Source: Pseudomonas sp. WJP1
GTDB taxonomy: Bacteria; Pseudomonadota; Gammaproteobacteria; Pseudomonadales; Pseudomonadaceae
Reading direction: 5' to 3'
DNA length: 64,000 nt
Assembly: GCF_028471945.1 (NCBI RefSeq)
Contig: NZ_CP110128.1
Location: 5,421,001-5,485,000, forward strand
Shown here: positions 8,765 to 17,952 of the stretch, one piece after another
Layout of the letters: the number at the start of each line of letters is the position of its first letter
How positions within the stretch are numbered: position 1 is the first letter of the stretch
The notes under the pieces: generated by a model
What the model saw: only the letters and a program-made list of their open reading frames with translations
Databases searched by the model: none
What the model was told of the DNA's origin: nothing
Made by a program: the position numbers and the translations under genes

Positions 8765-11128
8765 ATGCTTGAGCAGCGAAGGAAAACGGAAGTGGTTCAA
8801 CACCCCATGGACATCAAGTTCACCAACCGGCTGTCTTACAAACAGGCACGGCTTACCGTGCTGGTCGGTTTCGTTCTGGGTATGCTGCTCAGCGTGCTGC
8901 AAATAGGCATCGATTATGCCAGTGAAGACGCCTCCATCAACCGTGAAATCCTGTCTTTGCTCGAAATCAGTCACAACCCCGCCTCGCGCATCGCCTACAA
9001 CATCGACGCCGAACTCGCCCAGGAACTGACCCTGGGCCTGCTGCGCTCGCCCGCGATCATCGGGGCGAAACTGACCGACAACAACGGTAATGTCCTGGCC
9101 AACGTCACGCGTCCCGGCCTGCAAAGCGGCTATCGAGTATTGAGTGACCTACTGTTCGGGGCCCGTCGGCAGTTCGAAGACCGCTTGTACCTGAATCATT
9201 TGCCAAGCGAATCCCTGGGTACCCTGCGACTGGACGTCGACACCTACTCCTTCGGCTACCGGTTCCTGCGGCGGGCCGAGGTAACCCTGATCAATGGTTT
9301 CGCCCGCAGCCTGCTCCTGAGCGGTATCCTCCTGGCGCTGTTCTACGTGATGCTGACCAAGCCGCTGGTGCGGGTCATCCGTGAGCTCAGTGGCCGCGAT
9401 CCGCGTAGCGCCGAGCCGACCACGCTGGAATGCCCGGCGGGACATGCCAAGGATGAAATCGGCGTGCTGGTGAAAGTCGCCAACCAGCAATTCGAAAACA
9501 TCGCCACCGAAATCCAGCAGCGGCGCAACGCCGAAAACCGCCTGACCGACTACCTCGGCCAGCTGGAAAACATCGTTTCGGCGCGCACGACCGAACTCAA
9601 GGCCATCAACGCCCGGCTCAGCCAATCCAACCAGGAACTTGAAGTCGCCCGCAGTACCGCCCTGGACATGGCCGAAGCGCGTTCAGTGTTCCTGGCCAAC
9701 ATGAGCCACGAAATCCGCACCCCCCTCAATGGCCTGCTGGGCATGATCGCGCTGTCGCTGGACGGCCCACTGAGCGCCGAGCAACAGCAACAGCTGGCCA
9801 TCGCCCATGACTCGGGCAAAGTGCTGGTGGAGTTGCTCAACGATATTCTCGATCTGTCGAAATTCGATGCCGGCCAGCTCGAACTCGAGCACATCCCGTT
9901 CGACCTCGGCTCGCTGATCGAAGACACCGCCAACCTGCTGTCGCAGAACGCCGCGCCGAGTGTCGAACTGACCTGCCTGATCGATCCGGACTTTCCTGCG
10001 CTGGTGCTCGGCGATCCGACACGGGTCCGGCAGATCGTCAGCAACCTGCTGTCCAATGCGCTCAAGTTCACCCGGTTCGGCCGGGTCGATGTGCGTCTGT
10101 CGACCAGCCACGATGGCGTCAGCATCGAAGTCTGCGACACCGGCATCGGTATCCCCCGGGATGCCCAGGTCAAGATTTTCCAGCCTTTCACCCAGGCCGG
10201 TGCCGGGATCACTCGTCAGTTCGGCGGTACCGGACTGGGCCTGGCCCTGACCCACAACCTGTGCGAAGCCATGCAAGGCCGGCTCACCATCAGCTCTGAA
10301 CCTGGGTTCGGCAGCCAGTTCTGCGCGCAACTGCCACTGCCCAGTCACACCAGGGCACTGGCCCCGGCGCCCCTGCAGGGCAAGGTCATTGCGATTACCG
10401 CCGCCAGCAGCGGTCTGGCGGAACTGTTGAGCAGTGTGTTGCCCGGTTGGGGGCTTGATTATCAGCAGCGCTCGATCGATGACCCGTTGCTCGGCCTGAA
10501 CCCCGATGTCCTGATCACCGATTGCCCCGAATGCCTGTTCAACCTGCGCCCCACCCTCGGCGCACCGATCCTGCTGGTGACCGCTTACGGCAGCTTCATG
10601 CCCAGCGAACAAGCCAGCGCCCTCGCCCCCTTGCAGCAACAGGCACGACCCCTCGCCCGCAATGCGCTGTATCAGGCTTTGCGGCGAATCCTGCTGGCGC
10701 AAACCGACACGCACAACGATACGAAGGTTGACGCCCACGTCCCGCCGCGACGTGCGCGGGTGCTGCTGGTCGAGGACAACCCGGTCAACCAACTGGTGGC
10801 CAAGGGCATGTTGGGTAAACTCGGTTGCGACGTGGTCGTCGCCGCGCACGGCGCCGAGGCGCTGGACCAATTGGAGAGCCGCGACTTCGATCTGGTACTG
10901 ATGGATTGCAACATGCCGGTCATGGACGGTTATGAAGCCAGCCGGCAGATCCGTCGCAGTGGGCGATGGCCGCAACTGCCGATCGTCGCCCTGACCGCCA
11001 ACGCCATGTCCGAAGAGCGCGAACGCTGCCGTGCGGCGGGCATGAGCGACTATCTGGCCAAACCGTTCCGGCGGGAAGAACTCGCCTCCCTGCTGGACGT
11101 GTGGATACCCGTTACGACAGTGCCTTGA
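8765..11128 (+). CDS. sagS: SagS-like hybrid sensor histidine kinase
   Basis: Membrane hybrid kinase of 787 residues, essentially the length of P. aeruginosa SagS. Two transmembrane helices (about 27-45 and 180-200) flank a periplasmic sensor segment; a coiled linker leads to HisKA with MSHEIRTP near residue 313, an HATPase domain (NLLSNALKF, DTGIGIP, GGTGLGL), a degenerate receiver-like stretch, and a C-terminal receiver with Asp in LMDCNMPVMDG near 713. SagS in P. aeruginosa controls surface attachment and the switch to biofilm growth through HptB and BfiS. The symbol rests on domain order, length and the ospR-gpx-msrB neighbourhood. Start uncertain: ATG 8765 has no good ribosome site, while GTG 8792 follows AAGGA and ATG 8807 is also possible. 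Confidence 0.85.
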   Translation: MLEQRRKTEVVQHPMDIKFTNRLSYKQARLTVLVGFVLGMLLSVLQIGIDYASEDASINREILSLLEISHNPASRIAYNIDAELAQELTLGLLRSPAIIGAKLTDNNGNVLANVTRPGLQSGYRVLSDLLFGARRQFEDRLYLNHLPSESLGTLRLDVDTYSFGYRFLRRAEVTLINGFARSLLLSGILLALFYVMLTKPLVRVIRELSGRDPRSAEPTTLECPAGHAKDEIGVLVKVANQQFENIATEIQQRRNAENRLTDYLGQLENIVSARTTELKAINARLSQSNQELEVARSTALDMAEARSVFLANMSHEIRTPLNGLLGMIALSLDGPLSAEQQQQLAIAHDSGKVLVELLNDILDLSKFDAGQLELEHIPFDLGSLIEDTANLLSQNAAPSVELTCLIDPDFPALVLGDPTRVRQIVSNLLSNALKFTRFGRVDVRLSTSHDGVSIEVCDTGIGIPRDAQVKIFQPFTQAGAGITRQFGGTGLGLALTHNLCEAMQGRLTISSEPGFGSQFCAQLPLPSHTRALAPAPLQGKVIAITAASSGLAELLSSVLPGWGLDYQQRSIDDPLLGLNPDVLITDCPECLFNLRPTLGAPILLVTAYGSFMPSEQASALAPLQQQARPLARNALYQALRRILLAQTDTHNDTKVDAHVPPRRARVLLVEDNPVNQLVAKGMLGKLGCDVVVAAHGAEALDQLESRDFDLVLMDCNMPVMDGYEASRQIRRSGRWPQLPIVALTANAMSEERERCRAAGMSDYLAKPFRREELASLLDVWIPVTTVP

Positions 11129-11573
11129 TCTGCCCCAGCAAGTGGTCAAGGCCGTCGCGCAGGTCATTCAGGCGATCCAGGTCCACGCCGCTGTCACACA
11201 ACAGGCGGGCCTTGAGCGGCCCGACCTGATCACGTAGCGCGGAGCCCTTGGGCGACAGGCTCAGGTGCACCTCCCGCTCATCGCGCGCCGAGCGCTGACG
11301 CTGAACCAGTTGCAATTGTTCAAGACGCTTGAGCAAGGGCGTCAGCGTGCCGGAGTCCAACGCCAGGCGCTCACCCAGGGCCTTGACCGTCGGTTGCTCC
11401 GGGGCGGCCGCCTGCCATTCCCACAACACCAGCATCGCCAGGTACTGCGGGTACGTCAGGCCCAACTGATCGAGCATCGGCTTGTAGGCGCGAATCACCG
11501 CGCGGGAGGCGGCGTACAGCTTGAAGCAGAGCTGGCTGTCGAGGCTCAGCGAGTCGACGGACAAGCTGTTCAT
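11112..11573 (-). CDS. ospR: MarR-family redox regulator OspR/OhrR type
   Basis: A 153-residue winged-helix regulator. The MarR core spans residues 25-125, with the recognition part around [16 protein letters not shown] and the wing at [14 protein letters not shown]. Two cysteines, C16 and C126, are placed as in thiol-sensing OhrR/OspR proteins, where peroxide oxidation of the first releases DNA. In P. aeruginosa OspR represses the adjacent glutathione peroxidase gene. The ATG at 11573 overlaps the gpx stop (ATGA), so the regulator is cotranscribed behind its likely target. Its 3' end overlaps the end of sagS by 17 bp on the other strand. Confidence 0.88.
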   Translation of the reverse strand: MNSLSVDSLSLDSQLCFKLYAASRAVIRAYKPMLDQLGLTYPQYLAMLVLWEWQAAAPEQPTVKALGERLALDSGTLTPLLKRLEQLQLVQRQRSARDEREVHLSLSPKGSALRDQVGPLKARLLCDSGVDLDRLNDLRDGLDHLLGQIKALS

Positions 11574-12055
11574 TTGAGCAGTGCTTCGATCTCGGCGCTC
11601 AAGTCCTGCGGCTTGGTCGCCGGGGCGAAGCGCTTGACCAGCTGGCCGTCCTTGCCGATCAGGAATTTGGTGAAATTCCACTTGATGCCCTGGGAACCGA
11701 GCACACCCGGTGCACGTTTTTTCAACTGCACGAACAAGGGATGGGCGCCGTCGCCATTGACTTCAATTTTTTTGAACAGCGGGAAACTGACTCCGTAGTT
11801 CAGCTCGCAGAACTCGCTGATCGCCCCTTCGTTGCCCGGTTCCTGCTTGCCGAATTGATTGCAGGGGAAGCCGAGCACCACCAGGCCTTGATCCTTGTAG
11901 GTCTGCCACAGCTCCTCAAGGCCTTTGTATTGCGGGGTGAAGCCGCACTTGCTGGCGGTGTTGACCACCAGCACGGCCTTGCCGGCGTAGTCCGCCAGGG
12001 TCTTTTGTTCGCCCTTGATGGTGGTGCAAGGGATGCTTAGGAGGTTGTCGCTCAT
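11570..12055 (-). CDS. Glutathione peroxidase family protein
   Basis: Thiol peroxidase of 161 residues (GPx family, PA2826-like). The catalytic cysteine is C37 in NTASKCGFT; partner motifs FPCNQFGKQEPG and IKWNFTKFLI provide the conserved Gln and Trp. Such bacterial enzymes reduce hydroperoxides, often using thioredoxin rather than glutathione. First gene of a gpx-ospR minus-strand operon. A 13-bp dyad in the upstream region (12098-12110) is a candidate operator for OspR. Confidence 0.92.
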   Translation of the reverse strand: MSDNLLSIPCTTIKGEQKTLADYAGKAVLVVNTASKCGFTPQYKGLEELWQTYKDQGLVVLGFPCNQFGKQEPGNEGAISEFCELNYGVSFPLFKKIEVNGDGAHPLFVQLKKRAPGVLGSQGIKWNFTKFLIGKDGQLVKRFAPATKPQDLSAEIEALLK

Positions 12056-12097
12056 GATTGAGGCTCTGGATTCTGGAAGATGAGCTAAACATAGCGA

Positions 12098-12110
12098 GCA
12101 ATTGAATTGC
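12098..12110. promoter_or_regulatory. Candidate OspR operator dyad upstream of gpx-ospR
   Basis: GCAATTGAATTGC is an inverted repeat around a single central base, about 45 bp before the gpx start. A second imperfect AT-rich dyad follows at 12113-12135. AATT-type half sites are typical of OhrR/MarR redox regulators. Assignment to OspR is inferred from position. Confidence 0.4.
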
Positions 12111-12140
12111 GTGCAATGTAATTAGTTAATTGTGCGCTCT

Positions 12141-12208
12141 TGTAGGAGCACGGCTTGCCGGCGATGGCGTCCTTGAGATTGTCATCGCGAGCAAGCCTTG
12201 CTCCTACA
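12141..12208. repeat. Intergenic inverted repeat (Pseudomonas REP type)
   Basis: Starts TGTAGGAGCACGGCTTGC and ends with the inverse GCAAGCCTTGCTCCTACA around a 32-bp spacer. It sits between gpx and msrB. Same family as the elements near 19031, 23289, 38194, 53375 and 55926. Confidence 0.8.
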
Positions 12209-12217
12209 GGGCCCGCA

Positions 12218-12613
12218 TTACGAGCGTGGCTTCAGGTCCAGGCACACCGAGTTGATGCAGTAACGCAGGCCGGTGGGCGGTGGGCCATCCGGGAACACGT
12301 GGCCCAAATGCGCGTCACATTTGGCGCAGACCACTTCGGTGCGGATCATGCCGTGGCTGACATCACGAATCTCGGTCATGGCACTGTCGCCGATCGGCGC
12401 ATAAAAGCTTGGCCAGCCGCAGCCGGAATCAAATTTGGTCCTGGAGTCGAACAGCGGCTCGTTGCAGCAGATGCAGTGGTAGATACCGTCGGTCTTGGTG
12501 CCGTTGTACTTGCCGGAAAACGGCCGTTCGGTGCCCTTGAGGCGGCAAACGTTGTACTGCTCCGGATCGAGCATGGCCTTCCATTCTTCCAGGGTTTTTT
12601 CCAACTTTTCCAT
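12218..12613 (-). CDS. msrB: Peptide-methionine (R)-S-oxide reductase
   Basis: MsrB of 131 residues, which repairs methionine-R-sulfoxide in proteins. The zinc-binding CxxC pairs are seen (CICC and CAKC), as are the GCGWPSFY motif and the catalytic cysteine in GLRYCINS near the C-terminus. Three in-frame starts exist (GTG 12619, ATG 12616, ATG 12613); GAGG lies seven bases before the ATG at 12613, which I use. Monocistronic on the minus strand, next to gpx and ospR, consistent with an oxidative-damage cluster. Confidence 0.93.
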   Translation of the reverse strand: MEKLEKTLEEWKAMLDPEQYNVCRLKGTERPFSGKYNGTKTDGIYHCICCNEPLFDSRTKFDSGCGWPSFYAPIGDSAMTEIRDVSHGMIRTEVVCAKCDAHLGHVFPDGPPPTGLRYCINSVCLDLKPRS

Positions 12614-12637
12614 CATCACACCTCAGCAGCTGAAAAA

Positions 12638-12668
12638 GCCCGATCTGTACCTTTTCCACGGATCGGGC
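12638..12668. promoter_or_regulatory. 8-bp inverted repeat between msrB and the aminotransferase gene
   Basis: GCCCGATC and GATCGGGC flank a 15-base spacer, 25 bp upstream of msrB. It lacks a T-run, so an operator or mRNA-leader hairpin is as likely as a terminator. Function not known. Confidence 0.3.
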
Positions 12669-12839
12669 GGCACGTATGATTGCGCCTCGTCAAACGCCAG
12701 TCTGGCAGCCAGACCACGCGCATTCAAACGGATTTATGGGTGCTGCCTCTCATGGCGTCAGGCCTGTGTGATAACGCAGGATTCCCAGCACGGTTGTTCA
12801 CACGCCGCCTGGATCGTTCATTTTCGGGAACACATCGCC

Positions 12840-14051
12840 ATGCAGGTCAGCAAATCGAACAAGCTCGCCAACGTCTGCTACGACATTCGCGGCCCAGTGC
12901 TCAAGCACGCCAAACGCCTGGAAGAGGAAGGCCATCGCATCCTCAAGCTGAACATCGGCAACCCGGCTCCCTTTGGTTTCGAAGCGCCGGACGAAATCCT
13001 CCAGGACGTGATCCGCAACCTGCCGACCGCCCAGGGTTACAGTGACTCCAAGGGCCTGTTCAGCGCCCGCAAGGCCGTGATGCAGTACTACCAGCAAAAG
13101 CAGGTGGAAGGTGTCGGCATCGAGGACATCTACCTGGGCAACGGCGTTTCCGAACTGATCGTGATGTCGATGCAGGCCCTGCTCAACAACGGCGACGAAG
13201 TGCTGGTACCGGCGCCCGACTACCCGTTGTGGACCGCCGCGGTGAGCCTGTCGGGCGGTAACCCGGTGCATTACCTGTGCGACGAGCAGGCCAACTGGTG
13301 GCCGGACCTTGCCGACATCAAGGCCAAGATCACCCCGAATACCAAGGCATTGGTGATCATCAACCCGAACAACCCGACCGGTGCGGTGTATTCGAAGGAA
13401 GTCCTGCTGGGCATGCTGGAACTGGCACGCCAACACAACCTGGTGGTGTTTTCCGACGAGATCTACGACAAGATCCTGTACGACGATGCCGTGCACATCT
13501 GCACTGCGTCCCTGGCGCCGGACCTGCTGTGCCTGACCTTCAACGGCCTGTCCAAGTCCTATCGAGTGGCTGGTTTCCGTTCCGGCTGGATCGCCATTTC
13601 CGGACCGAAACACCACGCCCAGAGCTACATCGAAGGCATCGACATGCTGGCCAACATGCGCCTGTGCGCCAACGTGCCGAGTCAGCACGCGATCCAGACC
13701 GCGCTGGGTGGCTATCAAAGCATCAACGACCTGGTGCTGCCACAAGGGCGCCTGCTGGAACAGCGTAACCGCACGTGGGAACTGCTCAACGACATTCCTG
13801 GCGTGAGCTGCGTCAAACCGATGGGCGCGCTGTACGCGTTCCCGCGGATCGACCCGAAGGTCTGCCCGATCCACAACGACGAAAAATTCGTCCTCGACCT
13901 GTTGCTCTCGGAAAAGCTGCTGATCGTGCAAGGCACGGCCTTCAACTGGCCATGGCCGGACCACTTCCGCGTCGTGACCCTGCCGCGCGTCGATGACCTG
14001 GACATGGCCATCGGACGCATTGGCAATTTCCTCAAGTCCTATCGCCAGTAA
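12840..14051 (+). CDS. alaA: PLP-dependent aminotransferase, AlaA type
   Basis: Class I/II aminotransferase of 403 residues, the length of E. coli AlaA (glutamate-pyruvate aminotransferase, alanine synthesis). Visible: IGNPAPFGF, the NPNNPTGAVYS motif, SDEIYDKI, the PLP lysine in FNGLSKSYRVAGFRSGW, and the substrate-carboxylate arginine in HFRVVTLP. I start at the ATG at 12840, where the family sequence MQVSKSNKLANVCYDIRGP begins; the frame is open further upstream but without matching sequence. The exact substrate is inferred from family resemblance. Confidence 0.88.
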   Translation: MQVSKSNKLANVCYDIRGPVLKHAKRLEEEGHRILKLNIGNPAPFGFEAPDEILQDVIRNLPTAQGYSDSKGLFSARKAVMQYYQQKQVEGVGIEDIYLGNGVSELIVMSMQALLNNGDEVLVPAPDYPLWTAAVSLSGGNPVHYLCDEQANWWPDLADIKAKITPNTKALVIINPNNPTGAVYSKEVLLGMLELARQHNLVVFSDEIYDKILYDDAVHICTASLAPDLLCLTFNGLSKSYRVAGFRSGWIAISGPKHHAQSYIEGIDMLANMRLCANVPSQHAIQTALGGYQSINDLVLPQGRLLEQRNRTWELLNDIPGVSCVKPMGALYAFPRIDPKVCPIHNDEKFVLDLLLSEKLLIVQGTAFNWPWPDHFRVVTLPRVDDLDMAIGRIGNFLKSYRQ

Positions 14052-14060
14052 GCGGCCTGA

Positions 14061-14091
14061 CACCGTGCGATGGCAGAAACATCGCACGGTG
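14061..14091 (+). terminator. Hairpin after the aminotransferase gene
   Basis: A perfect 12-bp stem (CACCGTGCGATG / CATCGCACGGTG) with a 7-base loop, starting 10 bp after the stop codon. The following sequence is only moderately T-rich (ATTCATTCT), so termination may be partial. Confidence 0.5.
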
Positions 14092-14293
14092 ATTCATTCT
14101 GCAACACATGCTCGCGCCCTGCCCATGACCTCAGTCTTGATGCTTGTGCAATGACCCATTGCCGAGTCATGTCGAGTAACGGCGGGCACTCGGTTGCCAG
14201 TTGGCTGGCAAATCACTTTGCCATCCCCTGTCGGAAATGCCCTGCAAACAGCTACGCTAATGCTGTAGGACACAGTTTGAAATAGTCACTCGG

Positions 14294-14322
14294 TTGAATA
14301 CCCCGTTGCAGCACCTTATATA
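14294..14322 (+). promoter_or_regulatory. Sigma-70 type promoter of htpX
   Basis: TTGAAT, 17 bases, TATATA, about 45 bp before the htpX start. HtpX is heat-inducible in E. coli through CpxR and sigma-32; I could not fit a proper sigma-32 site here. Confidence 0.5.
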
Positions 14323-14367
14323 CCCCGCAGTACGCTACATCTTTAGCATGAGGAGATTTCTACAACC

Positions 14368-15258
14368 ATGATGCGCATCCTGCTGTTCTTGGCCACTAAC
14401 CTGGCGGTCGTGCTGATTGCCAGCATCACCCTGAGCCTTTTCGGCTTCAACGGGTTCATGGCGGCCAATGGGGTTGATCTCAACCTCAATCAGCTGCTGA
14501 TTTTCTGTGCGGTCTTCGGTTTCGCCGGTTCCCTGTTCTCGCTGTTCATCTCCAAGTGGATGGCGAAGATGAGCACCAGCACCCAAATCATCAGCCAGCC
14601 GCGCACGCGTCACGAGCAATGGCTGCTGCAAACGGTCGAGCAACTGTCCCGCGAAGCCGGGATCAAGATGCCCGAAGTCGGGATCTTCCCAGCCTATGAG
14701 GCGAACGCCTTCGCCACCGGCTGGAACAAGAACGACGCACTGGTCGCGGTCAGCCAGGGCCTGCTGGAGCGTTTCTCGCCGGATGAAGTGAAAGCCGTCC
14801 TGGCCCACGAAATCGGCCACGTGGCCAATGGCGACATGGTCACCCTGGCCTTGATCCAGGGCGTGGTGAACACCTTCGTGATGTTCTTTGCACGGATTAT
14901 CGGCAACTTTGTCGACAAGGTGATCTTCAAGAACGAAGAAGGCCAGGGCATTGCCTACTACGTGGCGACCATCTTCGCCGAACTGGTCCTGGGTATCCTG
15001 GCCAGCGCCATCGTCATGTGGTTCTCGCGCAAGCGCGAATTCCGCGCCGACGAAGCCGGTGCCAACCTGGCCGGCACCGCCGCGATGATTGGCGCGCTGC
15101 AACGCCTGCGTGCGGAACAGGGCCTGCCGGTGCATATGCCTGACACCCTGAACGCCTTCGGCATCAACGGTGGCATCAAACAGGGCTTCGCCCGCATGTT
15201 CATGAGCCACCCGCCGCTGGAAGAGCGCATCGACGCACTGGCGCGTCGTCGCGGCTGA
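14368..15258 (+). CDS. htpX: Membrane zinc metalloprotease HtpX
   Basis: M48-family inner-membrane protease of 296 residues that degrades misfolded membrane proteins together with FtsH. The zinc motif HEIGH is at residues 147-151 and the third ligand lies in RADEAGA. Four hydrophobic segments are seen: about 3-25, 40-62, 158-178 and 195-215. AGGAG is 12 bases before the ATG at 14368; the adjacent ATG at 14371 is a poorer fit. It ends in a strong terminator. Gene order with msrB and the aminotransferase matches P. aeruginosa. Confidence 0.95.
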   Translation: MMRILLFLATNLAVVLIASITLSLFGFNGFMAANGVDLNLNQLLIFCAVFGFAGSLFSLFISKWMAKMSTSTQIISQPRTRHEQWLLQTVEQLSREAGIKMPEVGIFPAYEANAFATGWNKNDALVAVSQGLLERFSPDEVKAVLAHEIGHVANGDMVTLALIQGVVNTFVMFFARIIGNFVDKVIFKNEEGQGIAYYVATIFAELVLGILASAIVMWFSRKREFRADEAGANLAGTAAMIGALQRLRAEQGLPVHMPDTLNAFGINGGIKQGFARMFMSHPPLEERIDALARRRG

Positions 15259-15280
15259 GAGAGGCCGCAATAAACAAGAA

Positions 15281-15307
15281 GGCCCGCAGCGATGCGGGCC
15301 TTTTTTT
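15281..15307 (+). terminator. Rho-independent terminator of htpX
   Basis: GGCCCGC / GCGGGCC stem with a 6-base loop, followed by seven T. It lies between convergent htpX and tpm; only the plus strand has a clean T-tract, with a weaker one on the minus strand. Confidence 0.85.
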
Positions 15308-15321
15308 GTCTGCTCAAGCGT

Positions 15322-15978
15322 TTACCGGCTGGAAACCCGATACACCCGCTCTTCAAGCCGCGTGACACCCGCCTCCAGAAACTTGCCGCTCTCGCTCAGC
15401 ACATCCTGGTCTTCCAGGATCTTCAGCGTCCACGAAGCACCCAACAACCGTTGCACTTCTTCATCGAGCACGGCAAACGGCGGCCCCTCCATTTGCGCCT
15501 GGTCGTAGTCCAGGGTAATCAACAACCCGTTGGAGTCCTTGGGCAGGATCCGCGTCAAATGCGCGGCATAGCGCTGACGCATTGGCGTCGGCAGGGCAAT
15601 CAATGCGGCTCGATCATAGAGGGCCGAGCAGTCGGCGACATCGCCTGGCGTCAGATCGAAGAAGTCGCCGCACCACAGTTCGATGGACCCAGCCCGATAA
15701 ACCTTGAAAGGCCCCTGATCGTCGACCGCTGGGTCAAAATGATGCTCGCTGAAGAAATCCTCGACTGCCTTTTCCGACAGTTCAATCCCCAGCACCTCAT
15801 GACCCTGCTGCGCCAGCCACAGCAGATCCAGGCTCTTGCCGCACAACGGCACCAGCACGCGAGCGCCCTCTTCCAGGCCCAGCGCTGGCCAGAATCGCTG
15901 CAGATATGGGTTCACTTGCGGCAAGTGAAAACCGATCTGGTTCGATTTCCATTTTTTGTGCCAAAATTCCGGCTGCAT
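15322..15978 (-). CDS. tpm: Thiopurine S-methyltransferase
   Basis: SAM-dependent methyltransferase of 218 residues, the usual bacterial TPMT length; the Pseudomonas enzyme also methylates selenium and tellurium oxyanions. Landmarks: [10 protein letters not shown] at the N-terminus, [27 protein letters not shown] (SAM site, motif I), and [12 protein letters not shown]. The ATG at 15978 matches the family N-terminus and follows a GGGG-containing ribosome site; a frame extension to 16002 does not match. Convergent with htpX. Confidence 0.93.
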   Translation of the reverse strand: MQPEFWHKKWKSNQIGFHLPQVNPYLQRFWPALGLEEGARVLVPLCGKSLDLLWLAQQGHEVLGIELSEKAVEDFFSEHHFDPAVDDQGPFKVYRAGSIELWCGDFFDLTPGDVADCSALYDRAALIALPTPMRQRYAAHLTRILPKDSNGLLITLDYDQAQMEGPPFAVLDEEVQRLLGASWTLKILEDQDVLSESGKFLEAGVTRLEERVYRVSSR

Positions 15979-16081
15979 AAATAACCCCGAAAATTCGATC
16001 AAAACACCCTAAAACTTATATTAGATTTAGATCAATGATCTGACAGAAGATGGCTCTATCTTAACTCTCAGGAGCTCATCC

Positions 16082-16849
16082 ATGTTCCCCAGCCTGTACA
16101 TATCCCATGGTTCGCCAATGCTGGCCCTGGAACCTGGCGCCAGTGGGCCGGCCCTCGCTCGCCTGGCGACAGAGATGCCCAGGCCAGACGCCATCGTGAT
16201 TGTCTCCGCCCACTGGGAAAGCGATGAGCTGCTGGTTGGTGGCAACCCGCAACCGGACACCTGGCATGACTTCGGCGGCTTTCCCCGGGCACTGTTCGAG
16301 GTGCAATACCCGGCTCCTGGTAACCCCGGGTTGGCCGAACAGGTGGTCAATCTGTTGCACGCCAACGCCCTTCCCGCCCGCATCGACGGCACACGACCGT
16401 TCGACCATGGCGTCTGGGTGCCACTGTCGTTGATGTACCCGCACGCCGATATCCCGATCGTGCAGGTTTCACTGCCCACCCGAGGCGGCCCGGCGCTGCA
16501 GGCCCGCGTTGGCCAGGCGCTGAGCAGCTTGCGCGAACAGGGCATTCTGTTGATCGGTTCCGGCAGCATTACCCACAACCTGCGAGAGCTGGACTGGCAT
16601 GCCGGCCCCGAGAGCGTGCAACCCTGGGCCCAGGTATTTCGCGACTGGATGATCGATAAGCTGGCGGCCAACGATGAAGCCGCCTTGCACGACTATCGCC
16701 GGCAAGCACCGAACGCGGTGCGTAACCATCCCAGCGACGAACATCTGTTGCCGTTGTACTTTGCCCGCAGTGCCGGGGGCCCGTTCAGCATTGCCCACCA
16801 GGGATTCACAATGGGTGCACTGGGCATGGACATCTACCGTTTCGGATAA
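16082..16849 (+). CDS. LigB-family (DODA-type) extradiol ring-cleavage dioxygenase
   Basis: A 255-residue class III extradiol dioxygenase of the YgiD/4,5-DOPA dioxygenase group. Metal-site histidines are visible in LYISHGSPM, VSAHWES and RPFDHGVWVPL, with a further conserved histidine in SGSITHNLREL. Substrate is not readable; E. coli YgiD acts on DOPA in vitro. The ATG at 16082 follows CAGGAG at a good distance. It stands alone, facing away from tpm and converging on the UTRA regulator. Confidence 0.88.
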   Translation: MFPSLYISHGSPMLALEPGASGPALARLATEMPRPDAIVIVSAHWESDELLVGGNPQPDTWHDFGGFPRALFEVQYPAPGNPGLAEQVVNLLHANALPARIDGTRPFDHGVWVPLSLMYPHADIPIVQVSLPTRGGPALQARVGQALSSLREQGILLIGSGSITHNLRELDWHAGPESVQPWAQVFRDWMIDKLAANDEAALHDYRRQAPNAVRNHPSDEHLLPLYFARSAGGPFSIAHQGFTMGALGMDIYRFG

Positions 16850-16875
16850 GGGTCACACGCCTGCAGCGGCCAGGC

Positions 16876-17601
16876 TCAAGCCACATCGACGCCCACATCG
16901 ACCCCAACATGGATCGCATCGTGGCGCCAAAACTCCAGGTCACAATCGATCAGCCGCCCATGCTGATCGTAGTTGACCCGGGCGATGCGCAGTCCAGGAC
17001 TGCCCACCGACACCCGCAAGGCAGCCGCCGCGTCTGCCGACAACGCCGTCGGCACGATCTCGAAGCGCACCCGCCCGTAGTGCAAGTCGTAGTGCCGCGC
17101 ATACAGCTCGGTGATCGACTGATTCAGGTCGAAATCCAGAATGCCCGGAAAATACTGCGGATTCAGGTAGTGCTCCACGTACAACACCAGTCGCCCATCG
17201 ATACGCCGCGAACGACAGACCTGGATCACGCTCGACAACGCCGGCAACTGTAACCAGGCACAGACCGCCGCCGATGCCGGCTGCAAACGCGCCGAAATGA
17301 CTTCGGTGGACGGCACCCGCCCCTGGGCGCTGACCATGGCGTGAAAGTGGCTGCGCTGCATCAGGTTATAGGCCAGGCGCGGCGGCGACACGAACCAGCC
17401 GCGACGCTCTTCGCGGTAGATCTGGCCCTGGGCTTCGAGCTGCAGCAACGCCTCGCGCACGGTAATGCGCGTGGTACCAAACAATTCACTGAGCTTGCGT
17501 TCGGCTGGCAACTTGCTCCCTGGCGCCAGCAGCCCGTGATCGAGCTGTTCCTGAAGCACCTGGCCAATGGCCGTCACCGCTTTTGTTGCCTCATCGCGCA
17601 T
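16876..17601 (-). CDS. GntR-family transcriptional regulator with UTRA domain
   Basis: A 241-residue HutC/PhnF-type regulator: winged HTH at about 8-75 (KLPAERKLSELFGTTRITVREAL) and a UTRA effector-binding domain at about 95-230. Members of this subfamily respond to small, often phosphorylated, metabolites. Transcribed away from the binding-protein operon at 17953. Two CTAG-centred dyads in the shared 350-bp region (17615-17628, 17894-17907) are its likely operators. The ATG at 17601 is used; a TTG one codon earlier is less likely. An unusual GVDVGVDV repeat ends the protein. Confidence 0.9.
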   Translation of the reverse strand: MRDEATKAVTAIGQVLQEQLDHGLLAPGSKLPAERKLSELFGTTRITVREALLQLEAQGQIYREERRGWFVSPPRLAYNLMQRSHFHAMVSAQGRVPSTEVISARLQPASAAVCAWLQLPALSSVIQVCRSRRIDGRLVLYVEHYLNPQYFPGILDFDLNQSITELYARHYDLHYGRVRFEIVPTALSADAAAALRVSVGSPGLRIARVNYDQHGRLIDCDLEFWRHDAIHVGVDVGVDVA

Positions 17602-17614
17602 CAACGTTACCTAT

Positions 17615-17628
17615 CTGGACTAGACCAG
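17615..17628. promoter_or_regulatory. Operator-like dyad, site 1
   Basis: CTGGACTAGACCAG: CTGG and CCAG arms around a central CTAG. It lies 14 bp upstream of the regulator start. The pattern resembles the TGGTCTAGACCA-type sites of UTRA regulators such as NagR. Confidence 0.55.
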
Positions 17629-17893
17629 CACTCTTTCAGGGCAATACCTGCGAGAAAATCGGCTGTTTGGAGATCCTGCAAGCGTAGGCAATGCAGATGA
17701 CCGAGAGATGACAAAGCCGCCCGACGGTCACCCCAACACTGTGCAAAACATCGGCCAAATCCCTTGCGCAATGGGGCTTCGCCCATGGTCTACGCTTACT
17801 TGGCACCCGCCAATACCGGGCAAGTAAACGTCCACCGGGGCGACGAACGACATCAAAGTGTCATCGAGCCGCCTTAGATTGGCTCAGGTATTG

Positions 17894-17907
17894 CTGACCT
17901 AGACCAA
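17894..17907. promoter_or_regulatory. Operator-like dyad, site 2
   Basis: CTGACCTAGACCAA shares the central CTAG and the right ACCA arm with site 1. It lies 46 bp upstream of the binding-protein start, a position suited to repression or to overlap with the promoter. Confidence 0.5.
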
Positions 17908-17952
17908 CACAACCGCAATCGCAGCGTTGAAAACGCCCATAGGAGCTTCGGA

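Larger units (their letters stand above)
14052..14367. other. Intergenic region between the aminotransferase gene and htpX
   Basis: About 316 bp without a convincing gene. It contains the hairpin at 14061-14091 and the htpX promoter at 14294-14322. The middle (about 14100-14280) shows nothing recognisable. Confidence 0.6.
17602..17952. other. Divergent control region of the organophosphate-type cluster
   Basis: About 350 bp without a gene, between the UTRA regulator and the binding-protein gene. It holds two operator-like dyads and presumably both promoters, which I could not place with confidence. Confidence 0.6.

Noticed and set aside
14291..14328. Sigma-32 promoter for htpX
   Set aside because: TTGAA and CCCC elements exist but the spacing (about 24) is too long; a sigma-70 fit is better.
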